A stretch of 64,000 nt of DNA from Erigeron canadensis (taxonomy: Eukaryota; Streptophyta; Magnoliopsida; Asterales; Asteraceae): assembly GCF_010389155.1 (NCBI RefSeq), contig NC_057763.1:35384645-35448644 (forward strand), written 5' to 3'. Both the position numbers and the translations under genes were made by a program. Under the pieces are notes generated by a model that saw only the letters and a program-made list of their open reading frames with translations, searched no databases and was not told the origin of the DNA. Shown here piece by piece: positions 1 to 11,929 of this stretch. Numbering within the stretch: position 1 is the stretch's first letter; each line of letters starts with the position of its first letter.

Positions 1-3000
1 AGCACACCAAAGACTCCATCTTTGCCCATGTCCATAATAATAACAAAAGCTCACGACAAATCCAACATTAAGATATTAATTATTAGACACTGATAACACA
101 CACTCATTGTTCACATGATCTCCAACTGAAATCTATTCAACAAAAACACAAAATCTGAATCTAATAGAGAAATCTGAGTCTATAATATGTATTCTACGTT
201 TGTGCCATTATATATATGCAAGGATTACAAAATATGGATCCAAGAAGGGTTGATAGTGTGTATATATAAACTGGCCTGCAAGCATTATATATATTTTTCA
301 CGACCTCCCTCAAAAGTGTCTTTTTGGGATCATTTGATCTGTAAAATATTTAAATAAAATATGGATCCAAGAAAGGTTGATAGTGTGTGTATATATATAA
401 ACTGGCCTGCAAGCAACCTACCAACCCACCCACTATGCCACCTCTAGTAATTCAGTATAGAATACTCGTATCATGTTTATCTGTTATGCCAAGAGAGATG
501 GGCATAAAGATACCTTTGCTGTCATTTAACATGTAGTATCCTAAAATCAAGTCAGTATTAGCAAACACCATCGGAACATCAAACTCATTTGTCAGTTCCT
601 ATCTCATAATCACAAAACAGTTTTACATGAATAAACTAAATTAATGAGCCATGAAAAAAGTTTTTTTTAAAAAAAAAACTACCTGCAGCTTGCTTCATTA
701 ACTGATCAAAGTTCAATAGAAGTTCATTAAGTACCTTTCCGAGTGCCTAAATTTGGAGAACAAAACAAACATCGTTAAGAACATAAAATAGGTACGAACA
801 TAAAGAACCAAACACTTTCTTCACTCATCAGCCATTTCCACATCATTACCCTGCAAATATTAAGCAATTAGACATCACAACCCAAAGGAAAATTACTAAG
901 ATAAAAACAGAAAACATAGTAAAAATTTCAATACCTTTAATAATACCACATTGTAAATAAAAAGTCATGGTGTTCTTTAAGATTACAAAGACCCAGACAT
1001 GTTCAAGGAAGAGTAATGATTCATCATGGCTGCATTAAAAAAGCAAATGTGACAGTAAGGTCACATTCACACATCAAATGTCATACCAAAGAGCACATAA
1101 ACTCAAGTATCTTTGAATCTAAACACATCATCACAGCCAATCAAAAGGAACACATCAGCTTTTATGAGATAAACTCCTAAGCTCCTTTAGTAGGAAATCC
1201 ATCATATTAAGGTATTCAAGGTCGTATAAAATCCCTTAAACCCTCAACTTTTGTATTTAGGACAGATTTAGGTACCAATATATATGATGGCTCAAACATG
1301 CTAAAGTTAGACTAATGATTCATCATGGCTGCATCAAATAAAGTTGTCATGTGAAAATGTCACATACACAACTCAGATGCCATGCCATGGAAGACATAAG
1401 TTTAACATTTTTTTTTCTGAATATAAACACATCATCATTGCCAATAAAAAAGAAACAACCATCATATCATAGAAATAAATCGTTCAAACTCATTGTCCAT
1501 ATTTTGAAACCTAAACATAAAACATGAAGTACAAACATTAGCAAAATAAACATTACTTAAATAATAGAATTTGCAATAGCCACTGTTAACACTCTTGTAA
1601 TCTCTACAAAACACCTAAAATATACATATATACCTAAAATAATTCCATCTAATCAACTCGTAAACACTTTTTGAATAATCAAAACATATATATATTGAGA
1701 TATATATATATATATCCATGAACTTTCTGATATATCCATGAAATCGAATTTTTTCACCAAAATCGAAATCTTTCACTTTCTGATATATCCATGAACTCGA
1801 ACTTTTCCACCAAGCTCGAATGTACCTCCACCATGAATGACCATCATCCATCAAAAACAAAAACCCATAAACAACACTTACCAAAAGTTTTAAACATGAT
1901 TTTAAAAAACCCCAAATCACTAATTACAACAAAAAGTTTCATAAAATCGTAGATCTAGATAACAAAATAAATCGATTTAAAAAAAAAAAGCCAATAACAA
2001 CAAAAACAAAGATTGGAAAGTGTTACCTTTTCATCATCTTCATCTCTCAAAATCGATAAAGGGTCCATCTTCATCATGTTCATCTGCAAGAAATCTGATA
2101 TGTGGAAAAACAAAGGAAAAAATCAAACAAAATTATTTTTTGATATATCCATAGACTCGAATCTTTTTCTCAAATTCGAAAACAATCAACTTCTGATATA
2201 TATTTTCTTATATATCCATGAACATCTTTTCTCCAAAATCGAAATCATTCACCTTCTGATATATATTGATATATATATACACATATGTATGTATGTATAT
2301 ATATGTGTATATATATATACGAACGGTATATATATATGTAGATCCGAAATAGTGAAAAATGAAGACATGAATATTAAACCCAATAAAGTAGATGTAATAG
2401 CAGATCAGATTCGAGAGAGACAAAAATTTGAATCTGATTTTTTTTTCTCTAATAAACATAAAAGTTTTTTTTTTTATTGAATAAAGAGAATAAACTTCTT
2501 TGAGAAGCTAAATCCAAGGCTTCTCAAAGAAGCCATCTTTTACACAAAAGGCCCACCAATATATTTATTTATACCAAAAAAAACACATACATGACATAAT
2601 CAATTATGTGTGTTTTAAGTGTATTTTTTGATGTGTACAGGCTTAGAAGCCGACACATAAGCCTTAAGTGAGATCATCACTTAAGCTCCTTTAGTAGGAA
2701 AGGGAGATGTTGAAATTGATTATGTTATAGTTAATGGTTAATTCCTGGATTACTCTGGTCATCTTTTGTCTTTTCTGACATGTCGATATCACAGTCACTA
2801 AACCTACTATAGTGATTATACACCAACATTTAATCTAAGATATTTTGATATCATCAACAAATCAAACGTAAATCGATAATGTAACATGATATCTATATAT
2901 TCATCAAACGAAATAATATATACAAAGTAAAAAAACTAAACATGACAAAAATTTAGTCATATAAAATACACATAAATACAATACGAATAAGTAAAAAACT

Positions 3001-3540
3001 AATAAGAGAAATAAGAGAAAATCATTATAGTTTTTGATTTCAGTTATGCTGAAAAGATGGAGAAAAAACCTTATGTAGTGACGGGAAAAAATAATCCTAA
3101 ACACAATTAGGAAATAAAGTATTTTATCTCCAACAATCAAGAAATTCATTCGTAAAACTCAAAATAACTACTATTATCATTATAAACTAGACTTTTTTTT
3201 GTGGCTAGAATAACCAATTTTGGTTAAGGTTTCGGCCAAGAGAACGAAGGAGAAACAACAAAATTGTTTGGTCGTGTATAACTTAATAATATTTTTAAAT
3301 AAATTTTAAAATTTGACATAGTGTTCAAAATTGTATATATTTGAATAAATAATATTATTTATGTCAAATATCATTGCCAAATTAATAGATGTATTGGACG
3401 TCTTCTTATATCTTAATATGGGTTTTAAGTTTTTTTTTTTTTAATTTTGTGTATATGATTTTGATTTAATATTTTATGTTATATTTAATAAAATAAATTA
3501 CATTGGTTTGAGAATAAATAGATGTTATAAGATAAATATT
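1..3540. other. AT-rich intergenic region with decayed duplications
   Basis: No complete gene is visible. Two direct copies of a segment beginning AAATATGGATCCAAGAA lie near 230 and 357. A longer imperfect duplication, marked by AATGATTCATCATGGCTGC, lies near 1013 and 1315. A degenerate minisatellite built on TGATATATCCATGAA recurs at about 1716-1830 and 2136-2280. Open frames here are short, low-complexity and AT-driven, and I do not treat them as genes. Confidence 0.6.
514..746 (-). pseudogene. two exon-like segments of an unrecognised gene
   Basis: On the minus strand, 746-683 is bounded by a TTTAG acceptor and a GTAGTT donor and reads ALGKVLNELLLNFDQLMKQA. A second segment, 598-514, is bounded by GATAG and GTATCT and contains the string DVPMVFANTDLILGYYMLND. 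Both look like real coding exons. If spliced directly together, however, the phases clash and a stop appears at once, so this is either a broken gene or an exon is missing. A further open stretch, AFVIIMDMGKDGVFGV, touches the left edge at 1-50. I do not recognise the family. Confidence 0.3.
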
Positions 3541-3544
3541 GTAA

Positions 3545-3663
3545 AAAAAGTATGGAGATGCCACGTAGGATACAATCTATGTGGCAATGTTTAAAGCTAG
3601 GTTTATGTTGAAAGAAGGGTTTAAAAGGCTAGGATTTTTACTGTTTTAATATATATATATAGA
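3545..3663 (-). mobile_element. Helitron 5' end (minus strand)
   Basis: Read on the minus strand from 3663, this begins TCTATATATATATATTAAAA. It then carries a near-palindrome, GCCACATAG...CTACGTGGC, about 70 bases in. The same layout appears at 4060-4188 (minus) and 26590-26710 (plus, where a canonical Helitron 3' end follows). I infer the start of a non-autonomous Helitron. Its 3' end is unclear: a CTAGT near 3189 lacks a good hairpin. Confidence 0.45.
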
Positions 3664-3684
3664 TTGGTATACGGCAGAAGAATA

Positions 3685-4008
3685 ACTTTATAAATTAAAA
3701 ACCAATTGAAAAATACTTCATGATTATGATAAATTAACAACGAAGAAAACTGTGAAACATAATATATGTATAGATAGATTATTAAGAATACCTTTATAAA
3801 TTAAAAACCAATTGAAAAATACTTCATGATTATGATAAATTAACAACGAAGAAAACTGTGAAACATAATATATGTATAGATAGATTATTATAAAGGGCTA
3901 TGTAATTTGAGGTGTACGTGTTGAACGTAATATATATAGTTTGATTATTATAAAGGGCTATGTAATTTGAGGTGTACGTGTTGAACGTAATATATATAGT
4001 TTGATTAT
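3685..4008. repeat. two adjacent tandem duplications (107 bp x2, 60 bp x2)
   Basis: A 107-bp unit starting CTTTATAAATTAAAAACC occurs at 3685 and again at 3792, nearly identical. A 60-bp unit starting GATTATTATAAAGGGC follows at 3884 and 3944 with an exact period of 60. The near identity of both pairs suggests recent replication slippage or unequal exchange. No coding function is apparent. Confidence 0.85.
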
Positions 4009-4059
4009 GAAGTGTATATAGTAAATAGAAAATGAAAAAAAAGAAAGAAAGAAAAGGTA

Positions 4060-4190
4060 ATAAAATATGGAGGTGCCATGTAGGATAAATCCTATGTGAC
4101 ATGTTTAGAGATAATTTTAATTTGAGGTGGATGACTTTAAAAAGTCAGAATAACTATTCTTTAACTATTGTTTTATTATGTATATAGATA
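4060..4190 (-). mobile_element. second Helitron 5' end (minus strand)
   Basis: Read on the minus strand, a TCTATATACATAATAAAAC start is followed by a palindrome of the GTCACATAGGAT/ATCCTACATGGCAC type. This matches the layout of the ends at 3663 and 26590. No matching 3' terminus was identified. Confidence 0.4.
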
Positions 4191-4714
4191 TATAAATATA
4201 AAGGAAATGGGGTTTGTGAGTAGATATTAAAAATAAATAAACAAAGAAAGGAAAAAGTGGAAGGAAGGAGGATTGCCTGAGAAGAAGGAAAGGAATAAGG
4301 AAAATGAAACCGACAAGGAAGACATAAGCGGTGAAAACATATGAATTGATGATGTTTTGGGAAGAAGATGATGATTTGAAGAATAATGTGTTTCCACCAA
4401 CTATATATGATGCATTCTACTAAAACCATTGAGGTAAATGGGAGTACATCTTTGTAGCAAATTCTTCTACTAGCTGTTGTTGAAGAAGTCATATGTGCTT
4501 GGTTTGTTTTGGTTAAATCACATTAACGTACTCAAAGGAATATATGTATGTGTGAGACGAACAAACACAAACACTCCTTTGTAGTCGTAATATGTTTTTG
4601 ACTGTACCGTCAATTACTCTATAGTTACATCGAGGATGGTAATTATTCCTGTATGGAAATATTCTTTTTATAAAATAATCGTAAGTCCATGCGACGGGGC
4701 AACGGGCATTCTAC

Positions 4715-4879
4715 TTGAGCCCATTTAGGCAAACTATTTAAAAGCCCAGACATAACCAATCCACAAGCCCAATATTATGTTACTTAAACCCTGAACAAGG
4801 ATTGTTAGTCTAGGCCTCTAGGGTTTTGGGGGTAAAACTAAAAAAAAAAAGAAAAAAAAAACCCGAAGCGTGAAATCAA
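4715..4879 (+). promoter_or_regulatory. RPA43 proximal promoter: site II-like and telo-box motifs
   Basis: Upstream of the RPA43 start are several GCCCA/TGGGC elements (4718-4770), and a telo-box-like CTAGGGTTTT lies near 4819. Site II (TGGGCY) plus telo-box is the known combination in plant ribosomal-protein and ribosome-biogenesis promoters, which fits an RNA polymerase I subunit gene. The motifs are visible; their function is inferred. Confidence 0.55.
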
Positions 4880-7800
4880 ATGGAAGAATCCGGTATGGAA
4901 TTGGGGTTGAAGGTATCAGATGCAGAATTGGTGTTGTATCTTCATCCTTCCAAGTCCAAAAATGTCACTCACGCCATCTTTGATGAACTCAGCTCCATGC
5001 TTTTCAAGTATTTCTTCTTTCCCCTTTTTTTCTTTTCATCATATACTCCTTTGTTTCTAAGAATATTGCTGGCTGTTGTGAAGTTAGAAAAATCTGTAGA
5101 TAATATATGAAACAAATGCAAGCAGGTGGCATACATGTTACAAGTCATGTGTCCCTTCATTGCTTTGGTTTCAATTAGAGGAACATAGCTTACCATTTTC
5201 ATTGGTGTGTATGTAGTTATAATTTTTAGTTCTCTTGTGTGGTTTTAACAGAAGTTGACGATAGAGTTAGTTAAAAACAATTATTGGGTCATACTTTTAG
5301 ACCAAGAGACGCCGGTCACACACATCTCCAAGGAGGCGATGCTAGCTTCTGTAAGTAATGTACAAGCCGTAGGCAGTGACCAACTTTCAAAACTTGTGGT
5401 CCGAAAGCTATTAGTAGTAGTTTAAGAGCCTTTGTCTATCTCTAATGCCTACACTAAAAAAAACACGCTAATTTTAGGGAATGTTTGGATTGGGGTTATG
5501 TTGGGCTAATTGAAGTTTCAAAAAGTTGAATTAAGTATATTTGAGTATGAGAAGTGAGACCTTAAGTATGTAGTTAAACAGATTGCTGGGTTTCGTGTAT
5601 AAGTTTGTGAGTTTTGCTGATTCATTTACAAAAAGGACGTCAACGCCATTTTTCAATGAGCTTCTCTGGCAAGTTTGAATGTGAGATTATTAAAATATTG
5701 AATAACATGGTCATAATAATGTATAGTCTAATGTAAGTTTCCTGTAACTATACTTGATGTAGTTAATCGGTATGCTGGAGTATATATGATGTCCTGTACT
5801 AATGTGACACGACCCGGCTTGGCTCATTACATAAGCTACCTTATCGTATAGTTAGTCACATCAACCATAGTTGTCAAAAGCGACGGTGAACTCAAAGCGC
5901 AAAGACCCTAAATGGGGCAAAGGCGAGAGGCGCCAAAAAGGCGCACGCCCGAAGAAAAAACGCACTAAAGTAAAAGCCAAACCAAATGCCATTCAAATTA
6001 GCAAATTCCATCTAATTAACACATAATGCATTAAGCCAAAAAAGTTCAAGACAAATTGTTAAACACAGAAAGTTCAAAACCATTGACAAAAACTTAATTA
6101 GAACCACGGACTATGCCATGCCATCATCGTCAAATGTGTCGAGCTCTTCTTCCTCAGAATCATCAATTAAGTTTACATAAGATGCAGGTATTGATGATGG
6201 TACATTACAAGACCTTGTTATTCTAGAGGGCTCTCCTGTCCCACTCGCCTCTCCAACCATGGTCCAAGTTAAATCCTCATCACTGTGAACACGATCCTCG
6301 TCCATTATCAATGTTAGCCACTCATTGCTATCATCAATGACATCTAGTGATGTTGGATCAAAGTCATCAGGGTTGTCACGACGATTCTTAAGCGTGGTGT
6401 TGTACTTGACATACACTATATCGTGCAACATCTGGTCGTCAAGTCTGTTCCTTTTCTTGGAATGGATCTGATCAGAACTATAAAGTATTGTAAACTATTA
6501 AACTCATATAACGATTAATGTGTCACTAAAAACTGATATCAGAAATATATAGTATTGTAAAGCTGTTCATATTAAACTCAACAGAAACTTACTTGCTCGA
6601 AGGTACTCCAATTCCTTTCACATCTTGATGCACTGCATGTTAAGCTCAACACTTTAATTGCAAATTCTTGTAAATTTGGTGTACCTTTCCCAAAAAGCTT
6701 CCACCACGCAGCTGTAAAAATTTTAATATAGACTAGTAATCTAGTATTCTAGTTTCACATGAAAACTGTTCCCTTAGCACTATTCACTAAAAAATTTATC
6801 AATGTTCTTTGCTTCCTATCCGTCCATCCATCCGACATTATAGAACATCCATATTGCTCCCACTCTAATCTATGCTCTTTCACCCATTCATCAACGTTAC
6901 CTACTGCATTCGCTAACAAAGGGACACGCAGTTCATAGTATGACGGGGGCTTTAAATGTGGCCCATAGACTCCTACAGCTTGTATCATATCCTTGAAGCA
7001 AGGCATTTTGGCTACATTGAATGCAATCCCAGCTTCGTAGAAAAAGGCAGCAATCTTCTGAATCGTTATAGCTCGCAACTCTTTCTCACATGCATCATTT
7101 ATGCTTGTCTAAATCGTTTTTCCTTTTGCTTTTTCTGAAATAATATAATAAAGTTTATAAACTGGTGCATATAATTATACATCAAAACAGCAGATAATGT
7201 ACTATAAACTGGTGCATATAATTATACATCAAAGAAGCATATAAAAGTATATATCAGTTATACTCTAATGTAAGCACATATAAGAACCAACTAATCTGTA
7301 AATATCAGTTGTAATCGAACAATAAAAATGTTACTTGTGGTCACAAAAAAATCTAACGGTCCTTTCACATTAGACCTGTAACTGGTTGGTTTCTCCACTC
7401 GGGCTTTTTTGTTCTGAGTGTTCTGGTTCTCAAAAGCCTCATCCTCATCAGGTTCATCATCTCCATATCCACCATCTTCGAGATCAATGGTCAAATCTTG
7501 GTAGTCATCATTTTTTTTCTTTGCTTTTTGTCGTTCAATGTATTCAATAAGCTCAGCTCTAACATTATCTGGGACCTTTTCACACTTCTGAACATTTCTG
7601 TTACCTCCTATCTGATGTTTAGCCTTACAAATTCCCGCTTTGCTGATAAACCCGCAAAAATAGCAACGAACAGCATTTTTGTCATTAGGAAATGCCCACT
7701 TGTTGTATTTCCACCCAAGGTCTTTGGATTTTGGACGTTGAGAAACATTACCACCTTGATTCATTGACTCTAACAGATGATAAGAAAAAGAATTTCAGTT

Positions 7801-10023
7801 AAAATCTTCTGAGTAAGACAAAAGAAAAAAAGAAGAAAACTTGCCTGAAGTTGAAGGGAGAATATGTTGATGAAGGATGATCTGATAATAATGATGATAT
7901 ATTCTGATTGATGTTGATATTTGGAACAATATATAGACGTGATTTTCTCTCTGACTTGCTATTAAATCGCTTCTTGGATAACCAAAGGGTTTTATGGATA
8001 ATAGTAGTTTGCCGCCTAAATTGTTGGTGGGCTTAGGCCTAGGTTTTCAGGCGGTAAAGTGTTGCCTTACCATCGCCTTGCACCTAGGCGGCCTGGGCAC
8101 TCGCCTTTAACAACACTGGCATCAACTAAGATGGACACATGGTTTTAAATCTTAAATACACCACTATTAATTTTTTTAGTTTTTTAAATAATTTTTTCGT
8201 TCCTATGTTGTCGGGCTTGCTGAATACAAGGGTACATGTAGTTTGTTGTACCTATTATACCAAAATATATGTAATGCATTGAGTTAAAAGGGTAACTTGT
8301 ACAGTTTTGGTGATGTGAATTGTGTTACACCAAATTTGGTGTAATTTTACATTTCTTATTTATTAGCATGGTGTTTAGGGTTAACATTGGAATACCGTTT
8401 TTTGTAGTTTTACACTAAGTTGGGTTTAAAAGTTGGTTCTAGTGTATAAATAGAGATAGATTCATATTATAAATTTATAAGTGTTTCATATTACTGTTTA
8501 TTGAATCTTATTTTTGGATTTTATATTGGCAGGTTCAATGAAACATTTGATGGTGTTTTATTGGCATACAGTGCTTTTACAAAAGATGAGTCTGCTAAAA
8601 TCCTTCCAGGCCTAAATCCTTATTTTGGTGTGAAACTTCAGGCACAACTATTACTTTTTTATCCAAAACCAGACATGCTTTTAGGTACTCCACTGATAAT
8701 TTTAATGATATATGTTGATTATACAGTTCACCAACTGTTGTAAATGTATTTTTCAAAGTTCCATGACTACTCTCAACATTGTTCTGTTGCATGCGTCTTG
8801 CGATGAATTTTTAGTATTGCACTTTTGTCAGTTCAAAACATGAAGCTTTATTATGTCATGCATTTATGTCATAAACTCTCTAATTATTATAATCTGTAGA
8901 AGGAAAGGTGGTGAAACTTGGGGAGCACTCTATACACGTTGTTGTTCTTGGTTTTTCATCGGCGACTATTATAGATGAAGACATTCGTGAAGAATTCAGT
9001 TACAAAGTTGTAAGTACATCAGTGTACATACACTTGAAACCATTGAGTTGGCTTTACAGAACTAATGGCAACACAAACTCTGTGTATCTTTTTTATTACA
9101 GAAACACGGGAAGGAAGTTTTTGCTAGCTCCTTAAATAGACGCCATAAGATAGAGATTGGAACCATTGTACGTTTTGTGGTCAAGAGGTAATAAATCCAT
9201 AATTTATTTCCAATATGTGCTTTTTATGATCTGTTTTTCCATAACAATATCTATTAAATTTTGTATGCGCGTGTATATGCATCTGTTTATATGAGAGTTA
9301 GTTAACCTACTTTGTGCCAAGTTTGAGATTTGACTTTTTAAGCTTTGATTGTGATACTTTTGAATTCCAAAAATCGATAAGAGTTCGTAAGAGAAGGCAC
9401 ATTACCATATTGTATTCCCAAATGTCTTTCTTCCTGGTAATGCTTTACATTACCACATCTTGTAATTAGAAAGCCTCTTTGCTGTTCCGGTGGTGGATAC
9501 TTGCCAAATTTTCTTATTCTTGTAGCAATTTAGATTTTATGTGCTTATACACTTGTGATGTATATATGGATCATTACCCAATTACTGATTTAATTACGAC
9601 AATTTTGTAAATTGATGATCAACTCAAGTCTATGAATAGCCTGACGTCTGAGATTTCATTGTAGTTTTGATGAGGAAATACTTCATATATCGGGATCTTT
9701 AGTTCCACCCAACACAGGAAGTGTCAGCTGGCTGGATAAACCTTTAGAAGAGGCAGATACTACTACGAGGTGTTTTTTTTTTTCTTTCTGAACTTGTAGC
9801 TGTTACTATGCTGTTTTTGGAATGCAAATGCGTTTATGCCAAAAGTATAAAGTAACTTACTTTCAAAACTTTTCACGTTTGCAGTACTATCAAGAAGAGG
9901 AAAGAACATAATATGGAGAATGACAATGTGTCACTTTACAATGATTCTGTATCTTTGAAAAGTGATAAGCAGATTAAGAAGTCGAAGAAACACTCCAGTG
10001 GCAAACCGTTAGTACCTAATTAA
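4880..10023 (+). CDS. RPA43: DNA-directed RNA polymerase I subunit RPA43
   Basis: Six exons join in frame: 4880-5007, 8533-8684, 8900-9009, 9102-9187, 9665-9769 and 9885-10023. They give 239 residues, and all introns are GT-AG. Exon 1 reads LKVSDAELVLYLHPSKSKNV. Later exons carry FNETFDGVLLAY, LNPYFGVKL and HSIHVVVLGFSSATIIDEDI. This is the plant RPA43 layout: an RPB7-like N-terminal fold followed by an OB-fold. RPA43 pairs with RPA14 in the Pol I stalk and contacts the initiation factor RRN3 in the nucleolus. The C-terminus is lysine-rich (IKKRKEHN, KQIKKSKKHS), as expected for a nucleolar protein. Splicing from 10007 to 10101 would alter only the last few residues. Intron 1 (5008-8532) is enlarged by a hAT element. 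The exon structure is directly visible, and the family assignment is confident. Confidence 0.9.
5866..8118 (-). mobile_element. hAT-superfamily transposon, decayed, in RPA43 intron 1
   Basis: The termini are imperfect inverted repeats, CATAGTTGTCAAAAGCGA on the left and CAGTGTTGTTAAAGGCGA at the right end (reverse complement), matching at 14 of 18 positions. Flanking 8-mers ACATCAAC (5858-5865) and GCATCAAC (8119-8126) form an 8-bp target duplication with one mismatch, as expected for hAT. Subterminal AGGCG-type repeats occur at both ends. Minus-strand transposase remnants lie inside. The insertion opposes RPA43 transcription and lies between intact splice sites. Confidence 0.85.
6111..7764 (-). 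pseudogene. hAT transposase remnant (BED zinc finger, DUF659, C-terminal part)
   Basis: Three open blocks remain on the minus strand. Block 7764-7291 starts with ATG and has a BED-type zinc-finger motif: WKYNKWAFPNDKNAVRCYFC with a following C/H pattern. Block 7078-6755 matches the DUF659 region common in plant hAT transposases, including SIMSDGWTDRKQRTLINFLV. Block 6431-6111 resembles the acidic C-terminal tail after the dimerisation region. Most of the catalytic core between DUF659 and the tail is missing, and the blocks are in different frames. The element is therefore an internally deleted, non-autonomous relic. The intron-like spacer at 7150-7235 contains a short direct duplication starting TATAAACTGGTGCATA. 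Confidence 0.8.
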
Positions 10024-11135
10024 CATAATCTATTAGTAAATTTTGGTTATCAGCTTATTAGGCTATTGTTGTCTGATGAAATAAACAAACTTGTTTGCAG
10101 AAGATAACTCCCCAAATTTGGGACCCAACTATTGGTATTTAACAAATTGGTTCAAGTTTTGCAAAATCAGATGTTCCTGAGAAAAAAAGGAGGTTATACA
10201 ATGGGAGATTTATTGCTGATACTTGGATTCTCAGTTGCACCGACCTCAATATATGATGGCGCCAAATGACATATGTACCATCTTCAGAAACTGCTTTTGC
10301 GTTAGTACTGAATACTGATCGATTAGTTTAAATGCATGTCTGCAGGTTTTTGTAATATTTTACTTTTCATCATTAGTAGTAACATTACATCTAACATCCA
10401 TAACTTATCAATTTTCTTAGGTATGAGAAGTATTATGGTATTTTCTCATTTCTTTGTATCTACAAATATGACCTCAAGGAGCATGTTTGGCAAAAGAGCT
10501 ACTAGCTCCTTTGGCTGCTTCTAGTTCATACATGAGTCACTGGCTTTTATTTTCTGGGGCTATTTTAGGAGCCGTGACTTTTTAAAATTGTATTTACAGT
10601 TTTTTGGAACATTAGATCTTTTTAAAATCAATTACAAAGCTTCTAATACACATTTTATAAATCCAATATGAAAGTTATTGTTCCACAAGGATCGAATCCA
10701 AAACATGAAGTCATGAACTATCATCTAGAAAAGGTCAGTCAATATAGTATAATGTTCATATCCAAAACAAGTCAGGTCAGTTACAAAGACAATTTAGCGT
10801 GTATCAAACGCATATATATTAGGTTGATTTTTAGGCAGATAAATCATTTCCCTTTTTCATTTCATTCTTTAAAAACCAATCTTGCTCGTGTTCTAATAGT
10901 TGTCAAGAACATTATCAAACCACAAGAATTAAGGTTTATGTTTTGTGCTTATGGGGCATAAAGAAGTTAAGATTATGAATTGTTTCATAATTTATTTCTT
11001 CTAAACTCAAAATTGGATACATTTATTTGGAGATAAATTATATTCTTAAAGGTTTAATGATCTTAGATTTATAACAGCAAAAGGTACGTTTATTAGTAGT
11101 TTATAGAAACAAGTTATTCAATAGCACAAATCATA
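10024..11135. other. RPA43 3' flank and intergenic DNA
   Basis: This stretch probably includes the RPA43 3'UTR. It is AT-rich, with short open frames only, and shows no recognisable domain or RNA gene. Confidence 0.5.
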
Positions 11136-11735
11136 TCTATACTTCTATATTTCTATATAAAAATTATAACCCCCATGTTGAAAGTTAATAAAAATGGGAC
11201 ATGTGAATTAACCAAAATACCCTTAATGAATTAAATCACCATCAACTCTTAATATTAAATTACATCATTAGTCCATTATATTATAAAATTTCTTTAATAA
11301 CCCATCTATCTATAGTTCTATACTACTATATAAAAATTATAACCCCCATGTTGAAAGTTTACAAAGATGGTACATCCAAAATGACCAAAATACCCTTAAT
11401 AAATTAAATCACCATCAACTCTTAATATTAAATTACATCATTAGTCCATTATATTATAAAATTTCTTTACTAACCCATCTATACTTCTATACTGCTATAT
11501 AAAAATTATAACCCCCATGTTGAAAGTTTACAAAAATAGGACATGAGAATTGACCAAAATACCCTTAATGAATTAAATCACTATCAACTCTTAATATTAA
11601 ATTACATCATTAGTCCATTATACTATAAAATTTCTTTACTAACCCATTTAAATCAAATATTTTTACCTACACCAATAGATGTCGCTACCACCGTCATCGT
11701 CGGCTCGCCGCCACATTGCACGGATATCATGCTCG
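11136..11735 (+). mobile_element. non-autonomous Helitron (CTCG-ended) with 3 internal tandem repeats
   Basis: It starts TCTATACTTCTATATTTC after an A and ends at ...ATGCTCG before a T, fitting Helitron insertion between A and T. A GC-rich stretch ending CCGCCACATTGCACGG precedes the end. Inside are three copies of a unit of about 170 bp; the marker AACCCCCATGTTGAAAGTT sits at 11168, 11341 and 11510. Ends and layout match copies at 24258-24656, 28264-28583 and 37999-38384. The 3' CTCG replaces the usual CTRR. Confidence 0.6.
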
Positions 11736-11929
11736 TTATACTTGGTTTTTATGATAAATGATATATCCTTTAAAAATCAGCAGATTAATTCTTCAAAAAA
11801 AGAACTGCTTATATAATTTATTTTTGTTTAATTTATCTTTATATCTACATAGTGTTGTAATTAAGTTGTCAAAAGGATTAATAGATTGATTATTTAAAGA
11901 TATATATTATTTCAACTTTATACGTTACT

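Noticed and set aside
2013..2480. 155-residue open frame near the left edge
   Set aside because: It is composed of TA-rich low-complexity sequence and degenerate minisatellite, overlaps another frame on the opposite strand, and has no domain or splice context.
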